Source: Gammaproteobacteria bacterium
GTDB lineage: Bacteria; Pseudomonadota; Gammaproteobacteria; Pseudomonadales; Pseudomonadaceae
Length of the DNA: 38,551 nt
Assembly (NCBI GenBank): GCA_012728315.1
Contig: JAAYFI010000001.1
Location: 1-38,551 of the forward strand
Direction of reading: 5' to 3'
The translations under genes and the position numbers were made by a program. This document shows, piece after piece, positions 9,434-18,818 of this stretch (position 1 is its first letter; each line of letters starts with the position of its first letter). The notes beneath the pieces were generated by a model. The model ran no database searches, was not told the origin of the DNA, and was given only the letters and a program-made list of their open reading frames with translations.

Positions 9434-10687
9434 ATGGGATACCAAAAGATCCAAGTGCCAGCCGGTGACAAAATCACCGTTAATGCAGATATGACGTTAA
9501 ACGTACCAAACAACCCAATCATTCCTTACATTGAGGGTGATGGTATTGGTACGGATATCAGTCCGGTAATGATTAAAGTGGTCGATGCCGCTGTAGAAAA
9601 GGCATACGGAGGCAAGCGTAAAATTTCTTGGATGGAAGTTTACGCTGGTGAAAAAGCGACCCAAGTTTATGATTCAGAAACCTGGTTGCCAGAAGAAACA
9701 TTAGAAGCCGTTCGTGACTATGTTGTTTCAATCAAAGGCCCTTTAACCACGCCAGTAGGTGGCGGTATTCGCTCACTGAACGTTGCTCTGCGTCAGCAGT
9801 TAGACCTGTATGTATGCTTGCGTCCAGTACGCTGGTTCACAGGTGTTCCAAGCCCAGTTAAGCGCCCACAAGACACTGATATGGTGATCTTCCGCGAAAA
9901 CTCAGAAGACATCTATGCGGGTGTTGAGTGGCAAGCAGGTACGCCAGAAGCAGAAAAAGTTATCAAGTTCTTCACTGAAGAAATGGGCGTGACTAAAATC
10001 CGCTTCACTGAGAATTGCGGTATTGGTGTTAAGCCAGTTTCTCTAGAAGGTACTAAGCGTTTAGTGCGTAAAGCGCTGCAGTACGCAGTGGATAACGATC
10101 GTGAATCTGTCACCATCGTGCACAAAGGTAATATCATGAAGTTCACCGAAGGTGCCTTCAAAGATTGGGGTTACGAAGTTGCGCGCGATGAGTTCAACGC
10201 TGAGCTGTTAGATGGTGGTCCTTGGATGCAGTTCAAGAACCCTAAAACAGGTAAGAACATCATTGTTAAAGACGCTATTGCTGACGCTATGTTGCAGCAA
10301 ATCGTTCTGCGCCCTGCAGAGTACGATGTCATTGCTACATTGAACCTCAACGGTGACTACATCTCTGACGCCCTAGCTGCGCAGGTAGGTGGTATTGGTA
10401 TCGCTCCAGGTGCAAACCTGTCTGATACCGTTGCAATGTTTGAAGCAACGCACGGTACAGCGCCTAAGTATGCGGGTCAGGACAAGGTGAACCCAGGTTC
10501 ATTGATTCTGTCTGCAGAAATGATGCTGCGTCACATGGGCTGGACTGAAGCCGCTGACTTGGTTATCGATGGTATCAACGGTGCTATCGCTGACAAAACT
10601 GTGACCTATGACTTTGAGCGTTTAATGGATGATGCAACACTGTTGTCCTGCTCTGAGTTTGGCGATGCAATGATTTCTAAAATGTAA
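9434..10687 (+). CDS. icd: Isocitrate dehydrogenase, NADP-type
   Basis: This 417-residue enzyme oxidises isocitrate to 2-oxoglutarate in the citric acid cycle. Substrate-binding residues are visible in [13 protein letters not shown] (about residues 109-121), which includes Ser114, the equivalent of the serine phosphorylated by AceK in E. coli. The Lys-Tyr pair in [17 protein letters not shown] marks NADP specificity. I prefer the ATG at 9434 (protein MGYQKIQ...) to the one at 9419. It has a GGAG Shine-Dalgarno seven bases upstream and gives the usual Pseudomonas N-terminus. The gene is monocistronic: it is followed by a terminator and preceded by a regulatory region with a dyad shared with aceA. 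The monomeric-type idh often found next to icd in Pseudomonas is not here. Confidence 0.97.
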   Translation: MGYQKIQVPAGDKITVNADMTLNVPNNPIIPYIEGDGIGTDISPVMIKVVDAAVEKAYGGKRKISWMEVYAGEKATQVYDSETWLPEETLEAVRDYVVSIKGPLTTPVGGGIRSLNVALRQQLDLYVCLRPVRWFTGVPSPVKRPQDTDMVIFRENSEDIYAGVEWQAGTPEAEKVIKFFTEEMGVTKIRFTENCGIGVKPVSLEGTKRLVRKALQYAVDNDRESVTIVHKGNIMKFTEGAFKDWGYEVARDEFNAELLDGGPWMQFKNPKTGKNIIVKDAIADAMLQQIVLRPAEYDVIATLNLNGDYISDALAAQVGGIGIAPGANLSDTVAMFEATHGTAPKYAGQDKVNPGSLILSAEMMLRHMGWTEAADLVIDGINGAIADKTVTYDFERLMDDATLLSCSEFGDAMISKM

Positions 10688-10701
10688 TCAAAGCTGACGC
10701 T

Positions 10702-10733
10702 TAAAAACGCCCCTTAATTGGGGCGTTTTTGTT
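10702..10733 (+). terminator. Rho-independent terminator after icd
   Basis: AAAAACGCCCC-TTAA-TTGGGGCGTTTTT: a GC-rich stem with a four- to six-base loop and a T-run, starting 14 bases after the icd stop codon. Confidence 0.92.
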
Positions 10734-10781
10734 TGTGTGCCATAAATATGGGTAGAATGCACCCAGACAGAGGAGGGCGCT

Positions 10782-11342
10782 ATGCCAGATGATGATCTAT
10801 CTTTATTTGCTCAGCAAATGCAAGGTGTGCGCCGTATACATGTGGATCAAGCTGATACTGGTAAAGCTAAACCGGATCGGGCTTTGCAGCGCTTTAAACG
10901 TAAAAATGCTGTGCAATCCATTGAAACCGTGACGGTGGATGGCTTATCTGATCAATTTGTTTTGGATGTAGGTCCTGAAGAAGCGTTATTTTGGGCGCGC
11001 GATGGCGTTCAAGACAGCCAAATACGCCGTATGAAAGCAGGGCAGATTGCTTTTGAGGGCAGTTTGGATTTACACGGTATGAGTGTGGAAAAAGCACGCG
11101 CAACCTTGCGTGAGTTTATTGATGAAGCATTGCGACTGGAAGTGCGCTGTGTGCGGGTGACCCATGGTAAGGCAGCGCGCCTCGATGGTAAAAAGCCAAT
11201 GATTAAAAGTCATGTCAACACATGGTTACGTCAGCATGATAAAGTTCTGGGCTTCACTTCTTGTGTAGCTAAGCATGGTGGCACAGGTGCCATTTATGTA
11301 TTGCTTAAGCGGCATATGTTAGACGGTCGCGATGAATATTAA
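10782..11342 (+). CDS. Smr-domain DNA/RNA-binding protein
   Basis: A 186-residue protein with a disordered, charged N-terminal half and a C-terminal Smr (small MutS-related) domain, about residues 95-182. The domain motifs LDLHGMSVEKA, RVTHGKAARLDG and KHGGTGAIYVLLKR are all present. Stand-alone Smr proteins (SmrA/SmrB type) bind nucleic acid, and some are endonucleases that cleave mRNA at collided ribosomes. The LDLHG motif linked to nuclease activity is retained here, so activity is plausible but unproven. A strong GAGGAGGG Shine-Dalgarno precedes the ATG. prmB follows 50 bases later on the same strand. Confidence 0.85.
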   Translation: MPDDDLSLFAQQMQGVRRIHVDQADTGKAKPDRALQRFKRKNAVQSIETVTVDGLSDQFVLDVGPEEALFWARDGVQDSQIRRMKAGQIAFEGSLDLHGMSVEKARATLREFIDEALRLEVRCVRVTHGKAARLDGKKPMIKSHVNTWLRQHDKVLGFTSCVAKHGGTGAIYVLLKRHMLDGRDEY

Positions 11343-11392
11343 ACAGCCGATTGCTATGGCGATGGGTGACACTAAATAAACGGGGAAAGTCA

Positions 11393-12289
11393 GTGAGTAT
11401 GTCTGGATTAGCGACGCTACGTGATTATATCCGTTGGGCTATAAGTCAATTTAATCGGGCGCAATTGTTTTCGAAGCAGGACTCTGATACTGCTTTTGAA
11501 GAAGCTCGAACCTTGGTTTTAGGTAGTTTGCACTTACCTTATGAGTTGCATGATAAGTACCTTGATTGCAACTTACACAGCGATGAGCATGCGGTTGTTC
11601 AAGCGATTCTAACTCAGCGCATTGAACAGCGAATTCCTGCTGCTTATCTGCTGGGCGAGGCCTGGTTTGCTGGTTTACTCTTTAAGGTGGATGAGCGTGT
11701 GATGGTGCCGCGCTCGCCTTTAGCGGAGTTAATACCCCAGCATTTTTCTCCTTGGCTGAGCAAGACGCCGCAACGTATTTTAGATTTGTGCACAGGCTCA
11801 GGTTGTCTTGGGATTACCTGTGCCTTTGAGTTTCCTGACGCTGAAGTGGTGTTGGCCGATATTTCGGAGCCAGCGCTGCAGGTTGCTAATGAAAACATTG
11901 CGCTGCACCAGCTCACAGAGCGTGTTTACACGCTGCATAGTGATATGTTTGCGCAGTTGCGTGGGCAGCGTTTTGATTTAATTATTTGCAATCCGCCCTA
12001 TGTGCAAACTCAGCAGTTGGCACAGTTACCGCCCGAGTTTCAGCGCGAGCCACACAGCAGTGCGGCAGCGGGGCAAGATGGCTTGCAATTTATTCAGCAT
12101 ATTTTGCAGCACGCGGGGAAACATTTGACCGATAAAGGTTTACTGGTTCTGGAAGTGGGCACGCACCGTTCAGCGCTCAGTACACTCTATCCTGAGATTG
12201 ATTTTACTTGGTTGGAATGCTCGCAAGAGGATACGGCTGTGCTGGCTTTAACGGCGCAGCAATGCGCTGCATGTTGTGTGGACGCTTAA
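11393..12289 (+). CDS. prmB: Protein-(glutamine-N5) methyltransferase, ribosomal protein L3-specific
   Basis: A SAM-dependent methyltransferase that methylates a glutamine of ribosomal protein L3 (uL3). The SAM motif ILDLCTGSGCLGI and the acidic DIS that follows are visible mid-protein, and the catalytic NPPYV motif follows in LIICNPPYVQT. Length (about 298 aa) fits PrmB. The start is uncertain. GTG at 11393 has a GGGGA Shine-Dalgarno six to seven bases upstream, ATG at 11399 is next, and a TTG at 11351 is less likely. prmB beside aroC is conserved in many gammaproteobacteria; here a minus-strand gene intervenes. Confidence 0.9.
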   Translation: MSMSGLATLRDYIRWAISQFNRAQLFSKQDSDTAFEEARTLVLGSLHLPYELHDKYLDCNLHSDEHAVVQAILTQRIEQRIPAAYLLGEAWFAGLLFKVDERVMVPRSPLAELIPQHFSPWLSKTPQRILDLCTGSGCLGITCAFEFPDAEVVLADISEPALQVANENIALHQLTERVYTLHSDMFAQLRGQRFDLIICNPPYVQTQQLAQLPPEFQREPHSSAAAGQDGLQFIQHILQHAGKHLTDKGLLVLEVGTHRSALSTLYPEIDFTWLECSQEDTAVLALTAQQCAACCVDA

Positions 12290-12318
12290 AATGCATGATC
12301 GCAACCTGTTCAGAAGGC

Positions 12319-13116
12319 TTAGCGGGTCGCGATCCAGATTAAAAGTGCCGCTTGGAAAACAGCAAATATTGCCAATATAGATATGGTAAAGCGCAGTGTG
12401 CTGTCTTCGCTTTGTAAACGACTAATGCGCTCGTTCAGTTTTTTAATTTGCGAGCTTTGCTCATTTAAATTGTGATCGGCGTTTTGCAGCATCATGGCGC
12501 TATCTAGGGTATTAATCAGTGTTACCTTGCCCTCATTCCAGTCGCTGTGTAACTGACTGACTCGACCTGCAGTACAGGTGGCGCGCATTTGCACGGCGTC
12601 TTCGTAAGTGACACTAAAACCTTGCGCCTGTAGCGCGTGATCGCGGCGCAAACGCGCGGCATCGTTGGGCGCATATTTAATCAGTAAAACTTGACTGGCC
12701 ACAGTGTAATGATTCCAGCGCTTGCGCGCCCAAAGGACAGCTTGCGCGAGCAAAAAACGACCTAAACCGCGATTGGCGGGTTCGGTGCGTAAGGGTAAAT
12801 CAGCATTGATACGTACTTGCAATTGCTTGTGATCAGCCCACACTTCTAAAGTATTGGTTTCTTTTGTAGTGTTTTGCCCAGGTAGTTTGATGCTTAAACG
12901 CAGAAAGCTTTCTGTTTCGCTGTGCCGTTCAACGCGCTCAAAACTTACAAAGCGTAAGGGGCGTAAGCCTGTTTCACGATCGGCCGGCAAAGCATTTAAA
13001 CGCAGTAGCTGAAAATCTTCAGCCGCTAAACTGAGCCAAGGATGCTGAGCTTGGGCGGTAGTGTCGGTGGCTGGATTGGCGCTGTCAGGTGTTGCCGTGG
13101 ATATTGAGGTTGTCAT
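12319..13116 (-). CDS. Unknown protein with C-terminal coiled coil and membrane anchor
   Basis: A 265-residue protein I do not recognise as a named family. The N-terminal 30 residues are rich in T, S and A and probably flexible. A folded middle (about 30-205) contains WLSLAAEDFQLLRLNALP and RPLRFVSFERVERHSETESFLRL. Then comes a short coiled coil (about 213-242, SSQIKKLNERISRLQSEDSTL) and a single C-terminal membrane helix (FTISILAIFAVFQAALLIWIA) ending the protein, the architecture of a tail-anchored inner-membrane protein. It is convergent with prmB and divergent from aroC. A protein in this position exists in Pseudomonas genomes, as I recall, without assigned function. Confidence 0.7.
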   Translation of the reverse strand: MTTSISTATPDSANPATDTTAQAQHPWLSLAAEDFQLLRLNALPADRETGLRPLRFVSFERVERHSETESFLRLSIKLPGQNTTKETNTLEVWADHKQLQVRINADLPLRTEPANRGLGRFLLAQAVLWARKRWNHYTVASQVLLIKYAPNDAARLRRDHALQAQGFSVTYEDAVQMRATCTAGRVSQLHSDWNEGKVTLINTLDSAMMLQNADHNLNEQSSQIKKLNERISRLQSEDSTLRFTISILAIFAVFQAALLIWIATR

Positions 13117-13274
13117 AAAGTTCTTCAGCTAAATTCATGAGGTATCTAGCATATCGGCCGCTGTGCAGGTCGCTAAAGAGTGGCCTACTGCTACTGCGCA
13201 AGATGTAAGGTGCCAGAATTGCTTGGGTACAGGTATACTGCGCCATTATCCTTAATAATTACGGAGCAGTGTGT

Positions 13275-14366
13275 ATGTCCGGGAATACCTTTGGCAAGCT
13301 TTTTACCGTTACCACCGCTGGAGAAAGTCATGGCCCAGCCTTGGTGGCTATTGTCGATGGCTGTCCTCCGGGCTTGCCGCTGTCTGCGCAGGACTTGCAA
13401 AATGATCTGGATCGGCGCAAACCGGGCACCAGTCGCCATACGACGCAGCGTCAGGAGCCTGATCAGGTAGAAATTCTCTCAGGTGTATTTGAAGGCTATA
13501 CAACAGGCTGCCCAATAGGTTTGTTGATTCGTAATACCGATCAAAAATCCAAAGACTACTCGGCCATTAAAGATATTTTTCGTCCGGCGCATGCGGATTA
13601 CAGCTACCATCATAAATACGGAATTCGTGATTACCGCGGCGGTGGCCGCAGCTCAGCTCGCGAAACAGCAATGCGCGTGGCAGCCGGTGCCATTGCAAAA
13701 AAATATTTAGCCACGCAGGGGATCATCGTACGCGGTTATATGAGTCAGCTGGGGCCCATTGAAATTCCCTTTAAGAGCTGGGATGCCGTGCATGAAAATG
13801 CTTTTTTTAGTCCTGACCCCAGTAAAGTCGCAGAACTTGAAGCCTATATGGATCAATTGCGTCGTGACCAAGACTCTGTCGGTGCCAAAATCACTGTTGT
13901 TGCCGAAGGTGTGATGCCCGGATTGGGCGAGCCAGTCTTCGATCGTTTAGATGCAGATTTGGCCCATGCTTTAATGAGTATTAATGCGGTGAAGGGGGTT
14001 GAGATTGGCGCAGGTTTTGCCTGTGTTGCCCAGCGTGGTACTGAGCATCGTGATGAGTTAACGCCAGAAGGCTTCACATCCAATCATGCCGGCGGCATTT
14101 TGGGCGGAATCTCGTCAGGCCAACCGATTGTGGCGCATTTGGCTTTGAAACCCACTTCAAGTATTACGACGCCCGGGCGTTCGATTGATATTACTGGCGC
14201 GCCGTTAGAGATGATTACCAAGGGCCGTCATGATCCTTGTGTTGGCATTCGTGCCACGCCGATCGCTGAAGCCATGATGGCCATTGTGCTGATGGATCAG
14301 TTGTTACGTCATCGGGGACAAAATGCTGATGTCCAGGTGAGTACGCCTGTTTTAAAGCAGCTTTAA
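13275..14366 (+). CDS. aroC: Chorismate synthase
   Basis: Last enzyme of the shikimate pathway: it converts EPSP to chorismate using reduced FMN. The 363-residue protein begins [20 protein letters not shown], which includes the first signature ([14 protein letters not shown]). It also carries [21 protein letters not shown] (about 123-143), the second FMN/substrate motif, and GGISSGQPI later. I chose the ATG at 13275 over the GTG two codons earlier because Pseudomonas AroC starts MSGNT and the GGAG lies eight bases upstream. The MFS gene begins 58 bases after its stop and is probably read from the same transcript. Confidence 0.97.
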   Translation: MSGNTFGKLFTVTTAGESHGPALVAIVDGCPPGLPLSAQDLQNDLDRRKPGTSRHTTQRQEPDQVEILSGVFEGYTTGCPIGLLIRNTDQKSKDYSAIKDIFRPAHADYSYHHKYGIRDYRGGGRSSARETAMRVAAGAIAKKYLATQGIIVRGYMSQLGPIEIPFKSWDAVHENAFFSPDPSKVAELEAYMDQLRRDQDSVGAKITVVAEGVMPGLGEPVFDRLDADLAHALMSINAVKGVEIGAGFACVAQRGTEHRDELTPEGFTSNHAGGILGGISSGQPIVAHLALKPTSSITTPGRSIDITGAPLEMITKGRHDPCVGIRATPIAEAMMAIVLMDQLLRHRGQNADVQVSTPVLKQL

Positions 14367-14424
14367 ACGCATTTTGATCCGCATAGAGCTGTGCCAACAG
14401 CCCTATATTGAGGCCGACTGATTT

Positions 14425-15609
14425 ATGAGTACAGCCTTGCCATATTGGCGTTTATCGGGTTTCTATTTCTTTTATTTTGCATTATTAGGTGCGACTGCGC
14501 CTTTTATTGCGCTGTATTTTGATTATTTAGGCTTTTCTGCAGCGCGTATTGGCGAGTTGATCGCTATTCCTATGCTGATGCGTTGCCTTGCCCCTAATTT
14601 GTGGGCTTGGTTAGCGGACCGTAGTCAAAAGCGCTTAGCTATTGTGCGTTTTGGTGCTCTCTGCACGTTATTATCATTTGCACTTATTTTTATCAGTAAG
14701 AGTTTTGCTTGGCTGGCTCTGATTATGGTTTTGCATGCGTTTTTTTGGCATGCCATTTTAGCGCAGTTTGAAGTGATCACCTTAGCCCACCTCGGTACGC
14801 AGAGTGAACGTTATAGTCAGCTGCGCCTCTGGGGTTCAGTGGGCTTTATGCTGGTTGTGATTGGCTTTGGCTATCTATTTGAGCAGATAGGCTTGGAGCA
14901 TTATCCGTGGGCTATTTTGGCGGTCATGAGTGGTATTGTCCTGAGCAGTTTTTGGGTGCCAGCGCAACCGCTTGAACCCGTGCGCGCGCCTGTCGCACGG
15001 CATGCCAGTCAAGGTTTAGGAAAAGCGCCTATAAAGCCTATGGTGGTTTTTCTTGTATGCGTTACCTTGATGCAACTTTCGCATGGCCCGTATTACACTT
15101 TTCTAACCTTGTATCTGATTGACTTGGATTATTCGCGCGCTTTGATTGGCTGGCTATGGGCTCTTGGGGTGCTGGCGGAAATTGGCTTATTTGTCATAAT
15201 GCCGTGGTTGCTGCGAAGGATGTCTTTAAAACATATTATTGTCATCAGTTTACTGCTAGCCGCATTGCGCTGGTGGTTATTAGGCTTTTATGCCGACAGT
15301 TTAATGATATTGCTGTTTATACAAATTTTACATGCGGCTACTTTTGGTAGTTTTCATGCGGCAGCTATTCACTTTGTACAACGCTATTTTCCTGCACACA
15401 AACAAGGCCAAGGTCAAGGGCTTTATGTCTCGTTTTCCGGTGTAGGTGGTGCTTTGGGTGCGCTGTATGCAGGCTATGCTTGGCAAGCCTTAGGGGCGAC
15501 TTATACCTTTGGCTTGGCTGCTGCGGTGGCTTTGCTTGCGGCTTTGATTATGTTGTTTGCGCTAACTACTGCTGACAGCACGCAACCTGTATTAGAAAAA
15601 GGGGAGTAA
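14425..15609 (+). CDS. MFS transporter (MFS_1-like/phenylpropionate-permease type)
   Basis: A 394-residue inner-membrane protein with about 12 hydrophobic helices. The N-terminal motif YWRLSGFYFFYFALLGATAPFIALYFDYLGFSAARIGEL is typical of the MFS_1-like group that includes the E. coli 3-phenylpropionate permease HcaT. The charged loop between helices 2 and 3 (AWLADRSQKRLAIV) is the usual MFS signature. The substrate is unknown. The gene ends three bases before mtnB, so co-transcription with methionine salvage is certain enough to suggest a sulfur-containing or nucleoside-like substrate. The same neighbour is found next to aroC-mtn genes in Pseudomonas, as I recall. Confidence 0.85.
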   Translation: MSTALPYWRLSGFYFFYFALLGATAPFIALYFDYLGFSAARIGELIAIPMLMRCLAPNLWAWLADRSQKRLAIVRFGALCTLLSFALIFISKSFAWLALIMVLHAFFWHAILAQFEVITLAHLGTQSERYSQLRLWGSVGFMLVVIGFGYLFEQIGLEHYPWAILAVMSGIVLSSFWVPAQPLEPVRAPVARHASQGLGKAPIKPMVVFLVCVTLMQLSHGPYYTFLTLYLIDLDYSRALIGWLWALGVLAEIGLFVIMPWLLRRMSLKHIIVISLLLAALRWWLLGFYADSLMILLFIQILHAATFGSFHAAAIHFVQRYFPAHKQGQGQGLYVSFSGVGGALGALYAGYAWQALGATYTFGLAAAVALLAALIMLFALTTADSTQPVLEKGE

Positions 15610-15611
15610 AA

Positions 15612-16271
15612 ATGACATTCACACGTGAGCAGCTCACGGAGCAGATTATTCACGCTGGGCAGTTTTTATATGCTCAAGGATGGTCGCCGGCAACCAGTAG
15701 TAATTATTCTGCACGGTTGAGCAGCAACCAGGTGCTGCTAACGGTGTCAGGTAAGCATAAAGGTTTATTGAATGCTGAGGATATCCTAGCAACAGACTTG
15801 CATGCCAAAAGTCTTGAACCACATAAAAAGCCTTCTGCAGAAGCCTTGCTGCACACGCAGCTGTATAACTGGCGGGCTGATGTCCAAGCGGTACTGCACA
15901 CGCACTCAGTCAACGCTACGGTGTTATCGCGTCTTGTAGCAGCAGAGTACATTGAGTTTAACGGCTATGAGCTACAAAAAGCTTTTCAGGGTATTAACAG
16001 TCATGAACAGCCCTTGCTTGTACCGGTTTTCGAGAATGATCAAGATATTCCTCGTTTAGCCGAGCAGGTGCAGCGCTGGCTTGATATGCACCCAGACTGC
16101 CAAGGCTACTTAATTCGCGGGCATGGCTTGTATACTTGGGGTACATCCATGCAAGAAGCCTTGCGCCATATTGAAGCCTTTGAGTTTTTATTAGCGTGCG
16201 AATTAAAAGTACGGGCTTGCACAGCACAGCATTCAGTGCACCAAGATAACGCATATCCTTTGAACGATTAA
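15612..16271 (+). CDS. mtnB: Methylthioribulose-1-phosphate dehydratase
   Basis: A class II aldolase-fold, zinc-dependent enzyme of the methionine salvage pathway. It dehydrates 5-methylthioribulose-1-phosphate to the diketo intermediate. The zinc-binding His pair is seen in VLHTHSVNATVLSRL (about residues 95-109) and a third histidine in YLIRGHGLYTWG (about 167-178). The 219-residue length is normal. It starts only three bases after the MFS stop and is followed by mtnD and mtnC in order, a complete run from the dehydratase to acireductone oxidation. mtnA and mtnP are not in this window. Confidence 0.93.
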   Translation: MTFTREQLTEQIIHAGQFLYAQGWSPATSSNYSARLSSNQVLLTVSGKHKGLLNAEDILATDLHAKSLEPHKKPSAEALLHTQLYNWRADVQAVLHTHSVNATVLSRLVAAEYIEFNGYELQKAFQGINSHEQPLLVPVFENDQDIPRLAEQVQRWLDMHPDCQGYLIRGHGLYTWGTSMQEALRHIEAFEFLLACELKVRACTAQHSVHQDNAYPLND

Positions 16272-16292
16272 ATGAATAGAGAGTGATTACCC

Positions 16293-16844
16293 ATGAGTCA
16301 GCTGTTTGTGTATCACACAGGTCAACCCAAGCAGGCCATTAAGGTGTTAAACCACTTAGAAGATATCAGCAGCACGCTTGCGCAAGTTGGGGTGCGCTTT
16401 GAGCAGTGGCAAGCCAATCAACCTATTACCGCACAGTCTTCCGCTGACGAAGTAATGGCCGCCTACGCTGATGATATTGCCCGTTTGCAGCAAGAGGGCG
16501 GCTATGTGGCAGTGGATGTCATCAGTCTAGATGAAACACACCCGCAAAAAGATCAATTGCGTGCCAAATTTCTTGATGAGCATATACACACTGAAGATGA
16601 AGTGCGTTTTTTTGTGTCGGGTCGAGGCCTGTTCAGTTTGCATATCGATGAGCACATCTACGCTGCGCTCTGCACCAAAGGCACATTAATTTCTGTGCCG
16701 GCCGGCAGCAAACATTGGTTTGATATGGGTGAGCATCCACGTTTTACTGCGCTACGTTTATTTAATAACCCGGACGGTTGGGTGGCACAATTTACTGGCG
16801 ATAAAATCGCTGAGCAGTACCCCACTTTGGATGATTTATTATGA
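16293..16844 (+). CDS. mtnD: Acireductone dioxygenase
   Basis: A cupin-fold metalloenzyme of 183 residues that oxidises acireductone with O2: the iron form gives the methionine precursor ketoacid plus formate. Metal ligands are visible as His97, His99 and Glu103 in [18 protein letters not shown], and His141 in [12 protein letters not shown]. It lies between mtnB and mtnC, and its last codons overlap the mtnC start (ATGA), so translation is coupled. Confidence 0.95.
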   Translation: MSQLFVYHTGQPKQAIKVLNHLEDISSTLAQVGVRFEQWQANQPITAQSSADEVMAAYADDIARLQQEGGYVAVDVISLDETHPQKDQLRAKFLDEHIHTEDEVRFFVSGRGLFSLHIDEHIYAALCTKGTLISVPAGSKHWFDMGEHPRFTALRLFNNPDGWVAQFTGDKIAEQYPTLDDLL

Positions 16845-17527
16845 CAGTCAAAGCTATTTTGACCGATATTGAAGGTACCACCAGTTCGATTGCTTTTGTT
16901 TTTGAAGTGCTCTTTCCATACGCGCAAAAGCACCTGCCAGACTATGTACGCGCCTGTGCTGCACAAGATCCACACTCGCCTTTATTGCAAGCAGTGCGTG
17001 TAGAAGCGCAGGAGCTTGATGCTGATACCGAGCGGTTGATTGCTATTTTAGCAAACTGGATGGAGCAGGATGTCAAAGCCACGTCATTAAAGACGTTACA
17101 AGGTCTGGTGTGGCAGCAGGGCTATAGTAGCGGTGAAATTAAGGGGCATGTGTATCCTGATGCCGTTAGCGCCTTGCAAGCATGGCAGCAGCAAGGTTAC
17201 CGCTTGTATGTGTACTCCTCGGGGTCTGTGCAGGCGCAAAAATTGATTTTTGGTTATTCCAGTGCTGGGGATTTAACGCCTTTATTTTCAGGGTATTTTG
17301 ATACCACGTCAGGGCACAAACGCGAGCAGACGTCCTATACGAACATTGCACAAGCGCTTGGATTGCCAGCTGAGCAGATTTTGTTTTTATCCGATGTGCT
17401 CGAAGAACTTGATGCAGCTTATGCCGCCGGCATGCGTACCTGTGGTTTGGTTCGTGCGGGCGGAGTATTGGCTGGGCATTTGAATGTGAGCAGCTTTGCA
17501 GATATTGATCCGCAAGCATTTAACTAA
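16841..17527 (+). CDS. mtnC: Acireductone synthase (enolase-phosphatase E1)
   Basis: A HAD-superfamily bifunctional enzyme that enolises and dephosphorylates the diketo-1-phosphate product of MtnB to give acireductone, the MtnD substrate. HAD motif I is [12 protein letters not shown] (about residues 8-19), motif II the serine of [11 protein letters not shown], motif III the lysine of [10 protein letters not shown], and motif [14 protein letters not shown]. The 228-residue length is typical. It overlaps mtnD by four bases and ends the mtnBDC run. The next gene, nfuA, is about 80 bases away and may have its own promoter. Confidence 0.95.
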   Translation: MTVKAILTDIEGTTSSIAFVFEVLFPYAQKHLPDYVRACAAQDPHSPLLQAVRVEAQELDADTERLIAILANWMEQDVKATSLKTLQGLVWQQGYSSGEIKGHVYPDAVSALQAWQQQGYRLYVYSSGSVQAQKLIFGYSSAGDLTPLFSGYFDTTSGHKREQTSYTNIAQALGLPAEQILFLSDVLEELDAAYAAGMRTCGLVRAGGVLAGHLNVSSFADIDPQAFN

Positions 17528-17608
17528 AAATAACCTGACTTCTTTACTGGGTCTTTATTCCTGTAGGCTAACTAGCGTACACTGTAAGCATGATTGCGAG
17601 GAGCTAAC

Positions 17609-18190
17609 ATGAGTACAATTAATATTACAGAAGCAGCACAAGCGTATTTAAGTGACTTATTAAAGAGCCAAGATGTTCCAGGTATCGGCATCCGTGTATT
17701 TATTACCCAGCCGGGTACCACCTATGCGGAAACCTGCATTGCTTATTGCAAGCCAGAAGAGCAAAAGCCTGAAGACACTGCACTGGTGTTACCTGCTTTT
17801 ACCGCATGGATTGATGCCTTAAGCGAGCCGTACTTAGAAGATGCGGTTGTGGATTACGCCACGGATCGCATGGGCGGCCAGCTCACTATTAAAGCACCTA
17901 ACGCTAAAGTGCCGATGGTTAATGAAGACAGTCCATTGTCTGATCGGGTGAATTACTACTTGCAGACAGAAATCAACCCAGGCCTGGCCAGCCATGGCGG
18001 TGAAGTGAGTCTTATTGACATTGATGACGGAATTTTAATTTTAAAATTCGGTGGTGGTTGCCAAGGCTGCGGTCAAGCCGATTACACTTTGAAAGAAGGT
18101 ATTGAAAAAACCTTGATGGCACGCATCCCTGAAGTCAAAGGTGTGCGCGATGTGACGGACCATAGCATTACAGAAAACGCTTACTATTAA
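17609..18190 (+). CDS. nfuA: Fe-S biogenesis protein NfuA
   Basis: An iron-sulfur cluster carrier that delivers [4Fe-4S] clusters to target enzymes and protects cells under oxidative stress and iron limitation. The 193-residue protein has an N-terminal degenerate A-type domain (about 1-100) and a C-terminal Nfu domain with the CxxC motif GGGCQGCGQ (Cys151 and Cys154) that holds the cluster at a dimer interface. It matches Pseudomonas NfuA closely, including the ending ENAYY. I chose the ATG at 17609, preceded by GAGGAG, over the TTG five codons upstream. Confidence 0.97.
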   Translation: MSTINITEAAQAYLSDLLKSQDVPGIGIRVFITQPGTTYAETCIAYCKPEEQKPEDTALVLPAFTAWIDALSEPYLEDAVVDYATDRMGGQLTIKAPNAKVPMVNEDSPLSDRVNYYLQTEINPGLASHGGEVSLIDIDDGILILKFGGGCQGCGQADYTLKEGIEKTLMARIPEVKGVRDVTDHSITENAYY

Positions 18191-18536
18191 TGGGGCGGTT
18201 GCGCAGGTGGGACTTTGGTCAAATAGATTAACTGACGGACTGGTCTTAATCTATGGCCCGCAACACAAGCTTAAACAGTACCCTGCAAAAGCTTATTGGT
18301 GTGTTTTTCACACAGGGTTAAGTTGGATGATCCCAGCTTAACCTGCAACTCTTATTTATCCTTTATCAGTATGATTCAGGATCTTAAAAAACCGGTATCA
18401 GTCACAAGCTGATATCGGTTTTTTGCTTTTAAAGCTAACAGAGCGCACATTCTTTGCGAATTTCATACATTGACCCTGTTCAAACTTCAGTAGGCATGCT
18501 AAAACCTGCTAGCTGCTTGATAAAAAAGGGAAAATA
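18191..18536. other. Gene-free region with several hairpins between nfuA and ihfB
   Basis: About 346 bases with no credible gene. Three ordered inverted repeats stand out: ATAGATTAA/TTAATCTAT (18223-18231 with 18246-18254), GTGTG/CACAC (about 18299-18313), and an 11-pair stem GGTTAAGTTGG/CCAGCTTAACC (18316-18326 with 18333-18343, one G-U). They end in a terminator (18388-18425). The segment could be an independent small RNA or a structured nfuA 3' UTR. Beyond the terminator, a TTGACC near 18471 could be part of the ihfB promoter, but no convincing -10 is aligned with it. Confidence 0.45.
18388..18425 (+). terminator. Rho-independent terminator upstream of ihfB
   Basis: AAAAACCGGTATCAG with CTGATATCGGTTTTTT and a short loop, one G-U pair, and a T-run. 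It ends whatever transcript enters from nfuA and insulates ihfB. Confidence 0.85.
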
Positions 18537-18818
18537 ATGAATAAATACGAATTGATCGAGCGTATTGTTGACCGGCAAGAACAACTGTCTGTGCGTGATG
18601 TTGAGTTGGCAGTGAAAACTATGCTGGAACATATGACGCAAGTATTGTCTTCTGGAGAGCGCATTGAAATTCGTGGTTTTGGCAGTTTTTCAGTGAACTA
18701 CCGTGCACCACGCGTTGGGCGTAATCCGAAAACGGGTGAAACCGTTGAGTTACAAGGCAAGCATGTGCCGCACTTTAAACCCGGCAAAGAGTTGCGCGAT
18801 AGAGTGAATGATGGATAA
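18537..18818 (+). CDS. ihfB: Integration host factor subunit beta
   Basis: A 93-residue DNA-bending protein of the HU/IHF family, the beta subunit of IHF, which dimerises with IhfA and shapes promoters and recombination sites. It has the family arm motif GRNPKTGE (residues 61-68) and the [13 protein letters not shown] strand before it; the start [11 protein letters not shown] and ending [12 protein letters not shown] are IhfB-like rather than HU-like. A good AAGGG Shine-Dalgarno precedes the ATG. It is normally downstream of rpsA in gammaproteobacteria, but here it follows nfuA and a terminator. The LapA-domain gene that usually follows it is still present. Confidence 0.95.
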   Translation: MNKYELIERIVDRQEQLSVRDVELAVKTMLEHMTQVLSSGERIEIRGFGSFSVNYRAPRVGRNPKTGETVELQGKHVPHFKPGKELRDRVNDG

